DNA of 64,000 nt. It comes from Oscillospiraceae bacterium (GTDB lineage: Bacteria; Bacillota; Clostridia; Oscillospirales; Ruminococcaceae). Of the stretch, positions 8,766-17,381 are shown one piece after another. Position 1 is the stretch's first letter, and each line of letters starts with the position of its first letter. Location of the stretch: NCBI GenBank assembly GCA_017545185.1, contig JAFWQJ010000029.1:86160-150159 (forward strand), written 5' to 3'. A model generated the notes under the pieces. The model was given only the letters and a program-made list of their open reading frames with translations. It did no database searches and was not told the origin of the DNA. The position numbers were made by a program, and so were the translations under genes.

Positions 8766-8998
8766 ATAAGGTATCGCTTCGCGATGATCTGAAATGGGCT
8801 CCGCCAAACATGAAGAAACTTGTTTCTTCATGTTGAACCCCGCCAAAGGGACACTGTCCCTTTGGAATCCCATTATGTATCAGAATGATGTAAATACACT
8901 TTCTTATATTGGGGTCTGGGGATCATATCCCCAGCAGGGGCTTGGGGACGGAGTCCCCATTTTGGATGCATCGCAGATACCACAACATGAACCGCCGG
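8766..8998 (+). repeat. Hairpin-mosaic intergenic repeat (copy A)
   Basis: This 230 bp gap after exoA holds no gene. It is a chain of short palindromes: TCGCTTCGCGA, CATGAAGAAA-CTTG-TTTCTTCATG, AAAGGGACACTGTCCCTTT, GGGGATCATATCCCC and GGGGACGGAGTCCCC. The first 125 bp are closely repeated at 53620-53745 after another gene, and in altered form at 25889-25975. Terminator or REP-like function is possible but not shown. Confidence 0.8.
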
Positions 8999-9026
8999 TA
9001 TGAAGCATACCGGCGGCTGTTTTGTT

Positions 9027-10925
9027 TTACATGAATGCACCAAGCTGTCTGAATGCGGCTTCGATGTTCTCGGAAATGGTGTCAAACGTACAGGTGTCAG
9101 AGTGCAGAAGGTAACTGCCGATCTCAGCTTCCTGCTTGGTTTCTGCGTCAATCAGCACCGCAAATACCTTTGCGTTCGGTTCTTCACAGTCAACGATCAC
9201 ATTTTCCGGAATCGGGTCTTTTCCGAACCTGAACAAAGAACTGCTGCCCAGTATCTCGTAATCCTTATTGCGCACCGCGATGCAGTAACAAGCAGCTTTT
9301 TGGTCATCCGGCGCAGCAAAACCTGTTGTATCTCTGAATGTGATCTTCTGTACGGGAACTGCAGCATCAGAAGCGACCTTGCAGACGACCACAGAGCCGA
9401 CGGGAACTTCCTCTTCAAATGCTTTGTCCTGTTCTAAAACCGTCCCGGCAGGCTCGCTGTCCGTTTCGACAAGCTCCACTGAAAGCAGCAGCCCGAGCTC
9501 ATCCGTCACTTTCTTCGCTTCTTTCCAGTCCACGCCCCGGAAATCCGGCACATAGACCGTATCATTCGGATTCCCCGTGCTGATATATACGCGCACCGTT
9601 TCTCCGATCGCAACCGCAGTTCCGGCTGGCGGATCGGTTTTGACCGCATCGCCCGCGCGGGTATACGGATCGTCAATATGGCAAAGCTCAAATTTGAGCT
9701 CCCGTTCTTCGATCTCGCGCTTGGCAAATTTCTGCTGCAAATTGGTGAGGTCCGGAATCTTCACAGTATCCTGCTTCGCACCGAGGCTGACCATCACGCG
9801 CACCGTTTCTCCGATCGGACGTTCTGTACCCGGCTTCGGCTCCATGCTGATGATCCTGCCCTCCGGAACATCCGCATCGTATGCATAATGCTTGTCGATC
9901 GCAAAGCCCTCTGCCCAGATGACCTCCTGCGATGCCTCAAACTCCATGCCCTCGGCATCCGGCACGGTTGACGGGTCACCATCTTCGCCGATATAGACCT
10001 CCAGCGTGACTTTCTCGTCCGGCTTGACCCAGTAACCCTTGCCGTCATAGCGGTAGTAAGGCATTGTTGTATAGATGAGGTCTTCCGTTTTGAACGGCTG
10101 AACCGTCATCGTTACCACATCACCGACTTCAAATCGCGGCGCGTCAGCCTGAATTTCCTGATCCGTGAAAACAAATGCACTTTCTGATACATGCGCAAAA
10201 AAGGATCGCGCCTTGCTGACCGTGACGCCCTTTTCCTCCAGCATTGCCTTTGCTTCCTCATACGGCATACCCTTGAGCCCTGTGCCCGGGATCCAGACCA
10301 TGCTGTCATATTCCGCGGAGATCTCAAAATCCACGGTACCGAATACGCCCGGTGCCCGACCTTCCTCCGTCAGATTGTACAGCGTATAGCTGCCTGCCGG
10401 AAGCTGCGGGAAATTGACAATATATGTGCTGCGGTTATTTGCCGCAACGCGCACCGCATCCGGTGCGCCGACTTCGCAGTCCGCGACCCTTGCGCCGTAC
10501 TGAAACACGACGAACCTTCCGCTGACGCCGATCTCCTCATCGGTCGGATTGTGCATCTCAAGCTGCACGCCCGTCGGGACTGCGACCTTGACCTCCATAT
10601 ACGGCTCGGATGTATTCTGCTCCGTGCCTGCCGAATATGCCGAACCCGGATCTGTGCTGACAGTTGTTTTCATTCTGATGATCCCGTAGATCAGTGCCGC
10701 ATTCAGTCCGATGCAGAGCGCGACCGCAGCCGCGATACCCGCTCTGCCGAAATGCAGCGGCTCCTTCTTTTTGATTCCGTGCTGTGTCATAACGATTCCT
10801 TCCTGCGCCGACTGCGCATCCTGCGTCAACCCGGCTGCATCCTGCGGTTCCGTTTTCTGAACCGCAAACGCCGCATAGTCCTCCGGCAGGTCGCTCAGAG
10901 CATCCAGAATATCCAACGGTTTCAA
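9027..10925 (-). CDS. Membrane protein with PASTA domains, partner of an ECF sigma factor
   Basis: A 632-residue protein with a cytosolic N-terminus of about 60 residues, one membrane segment at about 61-83 (GRAGIAAAVALCIGLNAALI) and a large outer part. The outer part includes PASTA repeats, recognisable as IPDLTNLQQKFAKREIEE... and VPDFRGVDWKEAKKVTDELG..., each ending in a GETVRVYIS or GSVVVCKV strand, and a more divergent one around WIPGTGLKGMPYEEAKAMLE. PASTA domains bind muropeptides or beta-lactams in PknB-type kinases. Its ATG overlaps the sigma gene stop (ATGA), so the two are translationally coupled; the short N-terminus may act as an anti-sigma segment, which is inference. No kinase domain is present. 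Confidence 0.82.
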   Translation of the reverse strand: MKPLDILDALSDLPEDYAAFAVQKTEPQDAAGLTQDAQSAQEGIVMTQHGIKKKEPLHFGRAGIAAAVALCIGLNAALIYGIIRMKTTVSTDPGSAYSAGTEQNTSEPYMEVKVAVPTGVQLEMHNPTDEEIGVSGRFVVFQYGARVADCEVGAPDAVRVAANNRSTYIVNFPQLPAGSYTLYNLTEEGRAPGVFGTVDFEISAEYDSMVWIPGTGLKGMPYEEAKAMLEEKGVTVSKARSFFAHVSESAFVFTDQEIQADAPRFEVGDVVTMTVQPFKTEDLIYTTMPYYRYDGKGYWVKPDEKVTLEVYIGEDGDPSTVPDAEGMEFEASQEVIWAEGFAIDKHYAYDADVPEGRIISMEPKPGTERPIGETVRVMVSLGAKQDTVKIPDLTNLQQKFAKREIEERELKFELCHIDDPYTRAGDAVKTDPPAGTAVAIGETVRVYISTGNPNDTVYVPDFRGVDWKEAKKVTDELGLLLSVELVETDSEPAGTVLEQDKAFEEEVPVGSVVVCKVASDAAVPVQKITFRDTTGFAAPDDQKAACYCIAVRNKDYEILGSSSLFRFGKDPIPENVIVDCEEPNAKVFAVLIDAETKQEAEIGSYLLHSDTCTFDTISENIEAAFRQLGAFM

Positions 10926-11479
10926 ACGAATCCCTCCTTCTCAAGATGCTTTTTCAGCTTCTTCCGAATGCGGTGCAGCTGCACGCTGACCGCGCTGACA
11001 CGCATCTGATGCGTTTCCGCGATGACCTGAACAGGCTTTGCGAAGTAATACCGTTCCAGAAACATCTGCCGGGACTGCTCCGGCAGCGCATTGAGGAACT
11101 GCCGGAGTGCGGCAGTCAATGCGCGCCGGTCAACCGCAGCTTCGACGCTCTCCTTAGACGGAATGACCTCTGCAAGCTCATCCAGTGTTTGCGTGACCTG
11201 ATTCCCGCCGCGCTTTAACCGGGTATTCCTGCGCAGCTGATCCGTTGCCGCGCGGCGAAGCAAGGTCACGAGATAAGTTTTCAGATTGTAGGGGGTATGC
11301 GGGGGGATGCTGTTCCATACAGCCAGCAGCATTTCATTCACGCACTCCTCTGCGTCCTCCGCACTGCCGAGCATCTGCTCCGCGACAGAAAAGCACAATC
11401 TGCCGTAAGCCGTTCTGATCTCTGCGAGTGCCTGTTCATCGCGCTTCTGCAGCAGCGCTATGATCTGTTCGTCCTGCAT
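10922..11479 (-). CDS. ECF-type RNA polymerase sigma factor
   Basis: A 185-residue sigma-70 family protein. Region 2 is DEQALAEIRTAYGRLCFSVA to DAEECVNEMLLAVWNSIPPH, region 4 is LPEQSRQMFLERYYFAKPVQ plus the helix-turn-helix VIAETHQMRVSAVSVQLHRI. A GTG further upstream (11518) is possible, but ATG 11479 has GGAGG 10 bp before it. It overlaps the downstream PASTA membrane protein by 4 bp, the usual arrangement for a sigma factor and its membrane regulator. Predicted role: envelope-stress response. Confidence 0.88.
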   Translation of the reverse strand: MQDEQIIALLQKRDEQALAEIRTAYGRLCFSVAEQMLGSAEDAEECVNEMLLAVWNSIPPHTPYNLKTYLVTLLRRAATDQLRRNTRLKRGGNQVTQTLDELAEVIPSKESVEAAVDRRALTAALRQFLNALPEQSRQMFLERYYFAKPVQVIAETHQMRVSAVSVQLHRIRKKLKKHLEKEGFV

Positions 11480-11624
11480 GTCTGCATCACCTCCTGTACA
11501 TAGAATCGCTGTTTGCACGGAAATCTTACATCTGTTTCAAAATATTTTTGTCCCGCCTTTGATTGTACCATAATCCGGCCGGCGGGTCAAGCCCCTGACC
11601 TGTCGCCTTTTTGCAGCGCACCTA

Positions 11625-11653
11625 TTGAAATACCCAGTAAAATGTGCTATACT
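11625..11653 (+). promoter_or_regulatory. Promoter for alpha/beta hydrolase
   Basis: TTGAAA at 11625-11630 and TATACT at 11648-11653 with a 17 bp spacer and an extended TGC directly before the -10. It lies 35 bp before the ATG at 11688. Confidence 0.72.
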
Positions 11654-11687
11654 GTTATTAAAAAACGGAATACAGGAGCAAACTGCA

Positions 11688-12971
11688 ATGAAAAAGCTTT
11701 TGAAAGCGCTGTGCAAAATCATGAAGGTGATCGGGATCATTCTCCTTGTTGTGATCATCCTGATCCTGACCGTCCGTCTGATCGGAAAACTGTATTACAG
11801 CCGGACGCCTGACGGCGGCATCAATCAGTCCATGTACATTGACGTCAACGGTCAGGCGCAGTGGATCAGTATTTACGGCGAGAACAAAAACAATCCCGTG
11901 ATGCTGTATCTGCACGGCGGCCCCGGCGGTTCGACCGGCACGATTGACTGGCGGGTGCTGCGGAAGCTTGCAGGGGATTATACCGTTGTCAGCTGGGATC
12001 AGCGCGGCTGCGGCAAAACACAGATCCATGCGACGCAGGATGATCCGATCACGCCCGAGGTCATGCAGAGCGACATCGACGCCGCTGCGGACTTTATCCT
12101 GCAATATACAGGAAAGGAAACGCTCACGGTTCTCGGACATTCATGGGGAACGATGTACGGCGGAGACTACGTGATCCGTCACCCCGAAAAGGCTGATTGC
12201 CTCATTGACCTTTCGCTTTCCGTTGACAGCGACCGGACTGCGTTAATGAACAAAGCGGTCGAGGACTATATCGCAGGTGCAATCGACTGTCAGACCGTAA
12301 CAGAACAGTACGGCTGCCTGCCGTTCCTCTACTACGATTTTACGGATGAGAACGCCTGTCTGAACAGCCGGGAAGCATACAGCAGATATTTCGGTGCGGT
12401 CAGGCAAATCATGACAGACTGGACGGCGAACAGCCCGGAGGATCGTGTCCTTGCGGAGCAGTTCGATCCCGATGAGCTGGCAGCGCTGATGTGCAGCGCA
12501 TCCGCGGCGGATCGGGAACTGGCGCGCCACAAGTTCGGGGAGAGCGTTCTGCCTTTGACGGACAGGTATGTATACAGCATGGAAAGCGATGATGACGGCG
12601 ATATTGATCCGGTCACGGCCGCTTTCTTCAATCCGTATTATTCGGTCGCTGATTATGTGAAGCTGCTTTTTGCGGACGATCCTTATTCGCAGCCTGCTGA
12701 TCCCGCAGATGAACGAAGCAATGATGTGTGCGGCGCGCTCCTTGACGCATTTGATCTGAGTGAAAAGACGGAATATGCAGTACCGGTCTATATTCTGCAG
12801 GGCAGCAAGGACGATTACTGCGGTGTCATCAGCGCCTATTTTGACCGGATCCATGCACCGGAAAAGGAATTCTGGTCTGTTGACGGCGGACATAACGCAA
12901 CATTGTTCCGCTCCGAACGGCTGGCACAGTTCGTGCATGAGATCGCCGAAAAACAGAAAGCAGCGGACTGA
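11688..12971 (+). CDS. Membrane-anchored alpha/beta hydrolase (prolyl iminopeptidase-like)
   Basis: A 427-residue protein with an N-terminal membrane segment (about residues 12-32, VIGIILLVVIILILTVRLIG) and an outer alpha/beta hydrolase domain. The oxyanion-hole motif HGGPGG, the WDQRGCGKT segment, the nucleophile elbow GHSWG and a C-terminal catalytic His in DGGHNATLF are all present, the set seen in proline iminopeptidase-like enzymes. ATG 11688 follows CAGGAG by 9 bp. The substrate may be a peptide or ester. It stands alone behind its own promoter. Confidence 0.87.
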   Translation: MKKLLKALCKIMKVIGIILLVVIILILTVRLIGKLYYSRTPDGGINQSMYIDVNGQAQWISIYGENKNNPVMLYLHGGPGGSTGTIDWRVLRKLAGDYTVVSWDQRGCGKTQIHATQDDPITPEVMQSDIDAAADFILQYTGKETLTVLGHSWGTMYGGDYVIRHPEKADCLIDLSLSVDSDRTALMNKAVEDYIAGAIDCQTVTEQYGCLPFLYYDFTDENACLNSREAYSRYFGAVRQIMTDWTANSPEDRVLAEQFDPDELAALMCSASAADRELARHKFGESVLPLTDRYVYSMESDDDGDIDPVTAAFFNPYYSVADYVKLLFADDPYSQPADPADERSNDVCGALLDAFDLSEKTEYAVPVYILQGSKDDYCGVISAYFDRIHAPEKEFWSVDGGHNATLFRSERLAQFVHEIAEKQKAAD

Positions 12972-12987
12972 ACGCAGGCAATACAAT

Positions 12988-13017
12988 GCCCCGGAGTGCT
13001 TTGAAACGCTCCGGGGC
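12988..13017. terminator. Hairpin between convergent genes
   Basis: GCCCCGGAGTG and CGCTCCGGGGC form an 11 bp stem with an 8 nt loop between the hydrolase and the convergent serpin gene. The T-run on either strand is weak (TTGATATTTG on plus), so it may be a bidirectional terminator of moderate strength. Confidence 0.5.
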
Positions 13018-13051
13018 TTGATATTTGTTCGTTGGATCTGTCCGGTTCTGT

Positions 13052-14302
13052 TCAGGCGGAAATGCTTTTCACAATGCCGAGAAAAACCGGCAGATGCGTA
13101 TTCGTATCGACGATCATGAAAATGAACGGGCGGTCGAGGATCACGAATTTCGTCTCCTCGGTTACGAGCACCCCGTTCTCGCGCAGTGTCACTGCAGTGA
13201 CGGCCGCGGCCTTGGTGCCTTCTGCATCGACCTCCACATGCGTCTTATGGATCACCGCATCAATGCGGAGCGGTACGTCCTCCGAAATGCCGGAGAAATC
13301 CGCACCGTCGGAGAACGCCGCCGGCATTCCCATTTCCGGCAGGATGCCCTGCAGCTCCGTGTCCGTATCGAACGCGAACGGCGGGATGCCTGCCCGCACC
13401 TCATTCTCCTGGACATCGGTCAGCAGCTTATAAAGCGACTTGCCGTCCAGCGATGCAAGGTATTCGTCCGGGGACATGTCCTCCGGCGGCAGAATGCCCG
13501 CAAAGGCATAGGGGCCGTCGTAATCCCGCAGAAAGCCCTCCGCGCCGTCCAGCGAGAGATAGGAATGTTCGTCCGAATACATCATCTCAACTTCGGTTGT
13601 AGTGCCGTCCGCATTCAGGAAATCCCGCGTCTTTATGTCGTCCTTCTCGTACTTGTCCTTCCATTTCGCGTCAAAGCAGACCGCATTGACCAGCACCATC
13701 ATATTCTGCGGTGACAGCCGTTCGATCACCTTCGGGATCATATCGTCGGTATGCTTTTTCACCCAGCCGTTGATCTCCTTGACCGTGCTCTGATCAAACG
13801 GCGCGAGAAAGCTGTCCGCGCCGAACCATTCCCGGTTGACGTTCAGGAACTCCGGCCGGACGGTAAAATCCTTGTCCCGCATCCAGATCGCGTTCGCGGT
13901 CTCCAGCTTGCAGCGGTCGGTATGCGGCTGCTCCGTGCGCCACGCATAGAGATACTGATCGAGCGTTTCCAGCGGGATGTCCCCGCCGAGCACCTGCTGC
14001 ATTTCGGTGCGCGTATCGCCTGCCGCGCCATTCGCGGTCATGGTCATGGCCTGCATGACGGAATACGGCGAGAGCATCACATTTTCGCCGCTTTTCGTCT
14101 CATAGACGCGCCGGAACAGATCCAGCGCAAAATCTGCCTGCTGCGTGCAGAAGGGTTCATCCGCAGCCTTCGGCTCGATCTCCGCCGCGTATACGGCACC
14201 GGACTGCCCGGACACCGCAGGCTGCGGCGCATCTGTCCCGCAGGCGGTCAGGGTCTGCAGCAGAAGCACCGCCGCAAGCAAAGTCCCGTATTTCCGTTTC
14301 AT
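13052..14302 (-). CDS. Serpin-family protease inhibitor, lipoprotein (1)
   Basis: A 416-residue serpin, a suicide inhibitor of serine or cysteine proteases. A signal peptide with lipobox LTAC predicts lipid anchoring outside the cell. Serpin marks include NVMLSPYSVMQAMTMTANGA, the breach strand LVNAVCFDAKWKDKY, the hinge DAEGTKAAAVTAV with the small residues required for loop insertion (inhibitory type), and the C-terminal DRPFIFMIVD ... PVFLGIV. The exposed loop between the hinge and DRPF is about six residues longer than in alpha-1-antitrypsin, so P1 cannot be assigned. A paralogue is 19 bp upstream on the same strand. Confidence 0.92.
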   Translation of the reverse strand: MKRKYGTLLAAVLLLQTLTACGTDAPQPAVSGQSGAVYAAEIEPKAADEPFCTQQADFALDLFRRVYETKSGENVMLSPYSVMQAMTMTANGAAGDTRTEMQQVLGGDIPLETLDQYLYAWRTEQPHTDRCKLETANAIWMRDKDFTVRPEFLNVNREWFGADSFLAPFDQSTVKEINGWVKKHTDDMIPKVIERLSPQNMMVLVNAVCFDAKWKDKYEKDDIKTRDFLNADGTTTEVEMMYSDEHSYLSLDGAEGFLRDYDGPYAFAGILPPEDMSPDEYLASLDGKSLYKLLTDVQENEVRAGIPPFAFDTDTELQGILPEMGMPAAFSDGADFSGISEDVPLRIDAVIHKTHVEVDAEGTKAAAVTAVTLRENGVLVTEETKFVILDRPFIFMIVDTNTHLPVFLGIVKSISA

Positions 14303-14321
14303 AGTCTGTCCTTTCTCCGGT

Positions 14322-15563
14322 TCAGTCGTTCACGGCATTCAGAATGCCCGTAAAGACCGGCAGCATCGTTTCATCATCCACGATCATATAGAGGAACGGA
14401 CGGTCAAGGATTACGCTGTGGGGCGGCTGCTCCGGCGCGCAGGAATCCACCGCGACCTCCGTCACGGCGGCGGCCTTGGTACCCTTTGCGTTCACATCAA
14501 TGAACGTCTTTTGGTAGACCGTGCTGATATTGACAGCGATATCCGTCATTTCGGAGAAATCCGCAGCACCGAAGGCCTTTTCCATACCCATGGCCTTCAG
14601 CGTATCATTCAGCTCCATGCCGTCCGTGACCCGGAACTGCGGCATTTCGATATAGACCTCGGCATCCGCCGAGCCGGTCAGCAGCCCGCGCAGGGACTCC
14701 GGCGTCTGCATCGCGAGATACGCCTCCGGGGTCAGACCCTGCTCCGGCAGGATCGCCGCAAAGCTGTAGCCGTTTTTATAGGGCTTCAGGAAGCCGTCCG
14801 CGTGCTCGTCCCCGATAAAGACGGATTCCGTGCTGTTCATCATCATGACATTCTGCTGCTGGCCGCCTGCCGTCGTAAAGACGCCGGTATCCGGCTCCTC
14901 AAACGGCTCCTTCCATTTCGCATCGAAGGAGACCGCATTGAACAGATACATCACAGTCTCCCCGCTGATCTCCCTCAGGAGCTCCGGGATCATGCCGTCT
15001 GTTTTGTCATTGCACCAGCTGTTGATATCGTTCAGGGTCGTCCCGTCAAACGGTGCCTTGTAGATCTCCGCATCGTAAAATCCGGCAGCGTTTTTCAGAA
15101 AATCGTTCTTGACCGAAAAGTCCTCCGCATCGCGGTACCAGATCGAATTGGCGGTTTTCATCACGGTTTTCCGTGCATTCTGCCGCTCGTAATTGAGCCC
15201 GCTGTTCAGCGTGTCCAGCGGCAGACCGCCGAGCACCTGCTCCATTTCGGCGCGCGTATCGCCTGCCGCGCCGTTCGCGGTCATCGCGAGTGCCTGCATC
15301 AGCGAATACGGCGACAGCAGAACATTTCTGCCCTCACGGGTCTTTGCGGCCTCCTGCATCAGCGAGAGCGCAAAGGCGGTCTGTCCCTGCAGAAACGCCT
15401 CGTCCGGCTTCGTGCTTTCGCTGCCGGTGCTCCGCATCCCGGCGGTCAGCTCCACGGCCTTTGCGGAATGCCCGAGGGAGATCCCGCTCCCTGCGCCGCA
15501 GCCTGTCATCGTCGTCAGCAGCAGCATTGCCGCTGCAAGTGCTTTGATCCTTGTGTGTTTCAT
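14322..15563 (-). CDS. Serpin-family protease inhibitor, lipoprotein (2)
   Basis: A 413-residue serpin paralogous to the next gene downstream. Lipobox MTGC follows the signal peptide. Conserved segments are NVLLSPYSLMQALAMTANGA, LFNAVSFDAKWKEPF, the hinge NAKGTKAAAVTEV and the terminal DRPFLYMIVD ... PVFTGIL. The reactive loop contains a cysteine (VDSCAPEQPP) and differs completely from that of the first serpin, implying different target proteases. Neither serpin carries a dockerin, unlike some cellulosomal serpins of Clostridium thermocellum. The cluster with an Ig-like lipoprotein and a sigma/anti-sigma pair suggests a surface-protection regulon. Confidence 0.92.
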   Translation of the reverse strand: MKHTRIKALAAAMLLLTTMTGCGAGSGISLGHSAKAVELTAGMRSTGSESTKPDEAFLQGQTAFALSLMQEAAKTREGRNVLLSPYSLMQALAMTANGAAGDTRAEMEQVLGGLPLDTLNSGLNYERQNARKTVMKTANSIWYRDAEDFSVKNDFLKNAAGFYDAEIYKAPFDGTTLNDINSWCNDKTDGMIPELLREISGETVMYLFNAVSFDAKWKEPFEEPDTGVFTTAGGQQQNVMMMNSTESVFIGDEHADGFLKPYKNGYSFAAILPEQGLTPEAYLAMQTPESLRGLLTGSADAEVYIEMPQFRVTDGMELNDTLKAMGMEKAFGAADFSEMTDIAVNISTVYQKTFIDVNAKGTKAAAVTEVAVDSCAPEQPPHSVILDRPFLYMIVDDETMLPVFTGILNAVND

Positions 15564-15575
15564 TGTAATGTCTCC

Positions 15576-16481
15576 TTATTCATTCTCCCGCAGTGTCCCG
15601 ACCGAAAATTTTGCTTCCTGTCCGTTGTAGAAGATCGCATAGTCGCCTTCCTCTGCCGCTTCGATGCCGAAATCCGAAAGCGAGACCTTCCATTCGTAGG
15701 TCTGACCCGGTTCCAGCTGCACCCCGCGGATATCCGCGAAATGCTCGACCGGCTCGCGGGAAAACGGCGTATAGCTGACCGCTTCCCCGAGGAACTGCTC
15801 AAGCCCGAAATCCCCGAAGGATACGTCCGCAGTTTCGGTGCCCTCATTGGTCAGGAAAACCTGAATCTCGCTGATGCCGGTGCCGTAGATCTCATCCCCG
15901 ACACTGACTGTGACAGCCTGTGCCTGCTCCGGCTCACCGGGCAGCGGTGCGTCCGCGGCGATCTCAAAGCCGGTGACCAGTTCTCCGCTGCCGTCGCCGA
16001 TGTGCATCGTATACACACCCTCCGGCAGCGGCAGGTCGTAATGCTCCGCGATCTTTGCCGTAAAGACTGCTGCTCCCTGCGGCGGCGCGATCTGCGCCAT
16101 GCAGGTGAAGCAGTCGCGTCCCTCGGCATAGGGTACTTCAGTCTCTTTGCCATTTTCCATCCGGTAAAGCCGGAAGATGGATTCCGCGAAGCCGTATACC
16201 TTGTCCGTCCGGTTCGTGATGTTCACACGGATCTCTTCGGTGTCGGGGCGGTAGCTGCTCTGCTCGGGCTTTGCGGAGACCGGCAGGTCTTCATCCGTCC
16301 AGTAGGTGCCGCAGAGCGCGCCCTCCGCCGGTTCGGAATCCGGTGCCTCCGCCGCAATGTCAAGCATATCGGCTTCTGCGGCAAACTCCCCCGTTTCCGG
16401 TGCGCCGGCGATCTGATCCGTCCCGCAGGCCGTCAGGCACATAGCCGCGCCTAAGATACATAAAAGGATTGTTTTTTTCAT
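15576..16481 (-). CDS. Lipoprotein with Ig-like domains, function unknown
   Basis: A 301-residue exported lipoprotein (lipobox LTAC after MKKTILLCILGAAMC). The start at 16481 has GGGAGG before it; a codon 18 bp further up is less likely. Two beta-sandwich regions can be guessed from repeated wording: EEIRVNITNRTDKVYGF ... RLYRM and SEIQVFLTNEGTETADVSFG ... PGQTYEWKVSLSDFG, typical of immunoglobulin-like 'intracellular proteinase inhibitor' (BsuPI-like) folds. That is a pattern impression only. It sits between the anti-sigma-like gene and the serpins, 12 bp before the second serpin. Confidence 0.75.
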   Translation of the reverse strand: MKKTILLCILGAAMCLTACGTDQIAGAPETGEFAAEADMLDIAAEAPDSEPAEGALCGTYWTDEDLPVSAKPEQSSYRPDTEEIRVNITNRTDKVYGFAESIFRLYRMENGKETEVPYAEGRDCFTCMAQIAPPQGAAVFTAKIAEHYDLPLPEGVYTMHIGDGSGELVTGFEIAADAPLPGEPEQAQAVTVSVGDEIYGTGISEIQVFLTNEGTETADVSFGDFGLEQFLGEAVSYTPFSREPVEHFADIRGVQLEPGQTYEWKVSLSDFGIEAAEEGDYAIFYNGQEAKFSVGTLRENE

Positions 16482-16502
16482 GACGATCCCTCCCGTCATT
16501 TG

Positions 16503-17381
16503 TTACCCGCTGTGTTTGTGTTCCTCCAGGTACTCCGTCATGTCCTCAACGATGCATTCCAGCGATTCGTGATCCATGTTATACGCCCGCATCTGCACAC
16601 TGAGCCCTCTGAACGTGAACAGCGCAATTTCTTCCCGTTCTTCCGCTTCAGGATCTGATGTGACAGCATAGGAAACCGGAGCATCATCGCTGTGTGCGGT
16701 ATACAGTTTGACTGTCAGCTCCTGCCGAGCGCCCTCCCGGGACTTATAGAGAAACGTGTTTTCATCCGAGAGGATCAGCTCCGGGTCTGTTTCCGAAACG
16801 ATAAAGCCGGGCTCCTGATCCTCGTAATTCGCGGCGTTATACATCTTCATCAGCGGAAAACCGTGGAGCGTTTCCGGCATCGCATCCAGCCCGTAGCGTT
16901 CCATGATCTCCGCCGCAGTCTTTTTTACAAAAACGGCATGTTTCGGATCCGCAAAAGAATCCTCCCCGCTGATTTCCAGCGGATCGCGATCCTGCTTTCC
17001 GCCGTTTTCAGGGGAAATGCCGGCCAAAGAGTCTGCATCTTCCGCGCTGCTGACCGCATCATTCTGCCCGTTCGTAAAATCGAAGCCGTCCTCCGCGGAT
17101 CCCTCACAGTTGTCCGCGGCTCCTTCTGCTTCACATGCAGACGATTCCGCATCCTTTACGGCATTGCCGTCATAAAACACGCCGGAAGTCGTCGCTGTTT
17201 CATTTGCACGCATTGCCCCGTTTCTCGAGACCGCGACCCCGACACCGACCGTCAGAAGCAGACAGCCTGCAAACGCCGCGGCCGCACGCGTCATGATGCG
17301 GATGCGTCTTGTATGCTCCCGCTGATACGCCGCACTTCTGCGGAACACCTCAGCCTGGAATTCCTCATTCGTCATTCTCAT
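16503..17381 (-). CDS. Anti-sigma factor-like membrane protein
   Basis: A 292-residue protein with a short cytosolic N-terminus (about 32 residues, MTNEEFQAEVFRRSAAYQRE), one membrane segment at about 33-51 and an outer domain. An acidic, low-complexity linker follows the membrane segment, then a conserved-looking domain from about residue 150. It overlaps the upstream sigma gene by 4 bp. This topology and coupling are those of membrane anti-sigma factors; the sigma-binding part would be the N-terminus. Family assignment is by context. Confidence 0.7.
   Translation of the reverse strand: MRMTNEEFQAEVFRRSAAYQREHTRRIRIMTRAAAAFAGCLLLTVGVGVAVSRNGAMRANETATTSGVFYDGNAVKDAESSACEAEGAADNCEGSAEDGFDFTNGQNDAVSSAEDADSLAGISPENGGKQDRDPLEISGEDSFADPKHAVFVKKTAAEIMERYGLDAMPETLHGFPLMKMYNAANYEDQEPGFIVSETDPELILSDENTFLYKSREGARQELTVKLYTAHSDDAPVSYAVTSDPEAEEREEIALFTFRGLSVQMRAYNMDHESLECIVEDMTEYLEEHKHSG

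Noticed and set aside
14145-16454. Plus-strand open frame of 769 codons
   Set aside because: It is antisense to the two serpins and the Ig-like gene; long antisense frames are a by-product of GC-rich third positions, and composition is Arg/His-rich nonsense.
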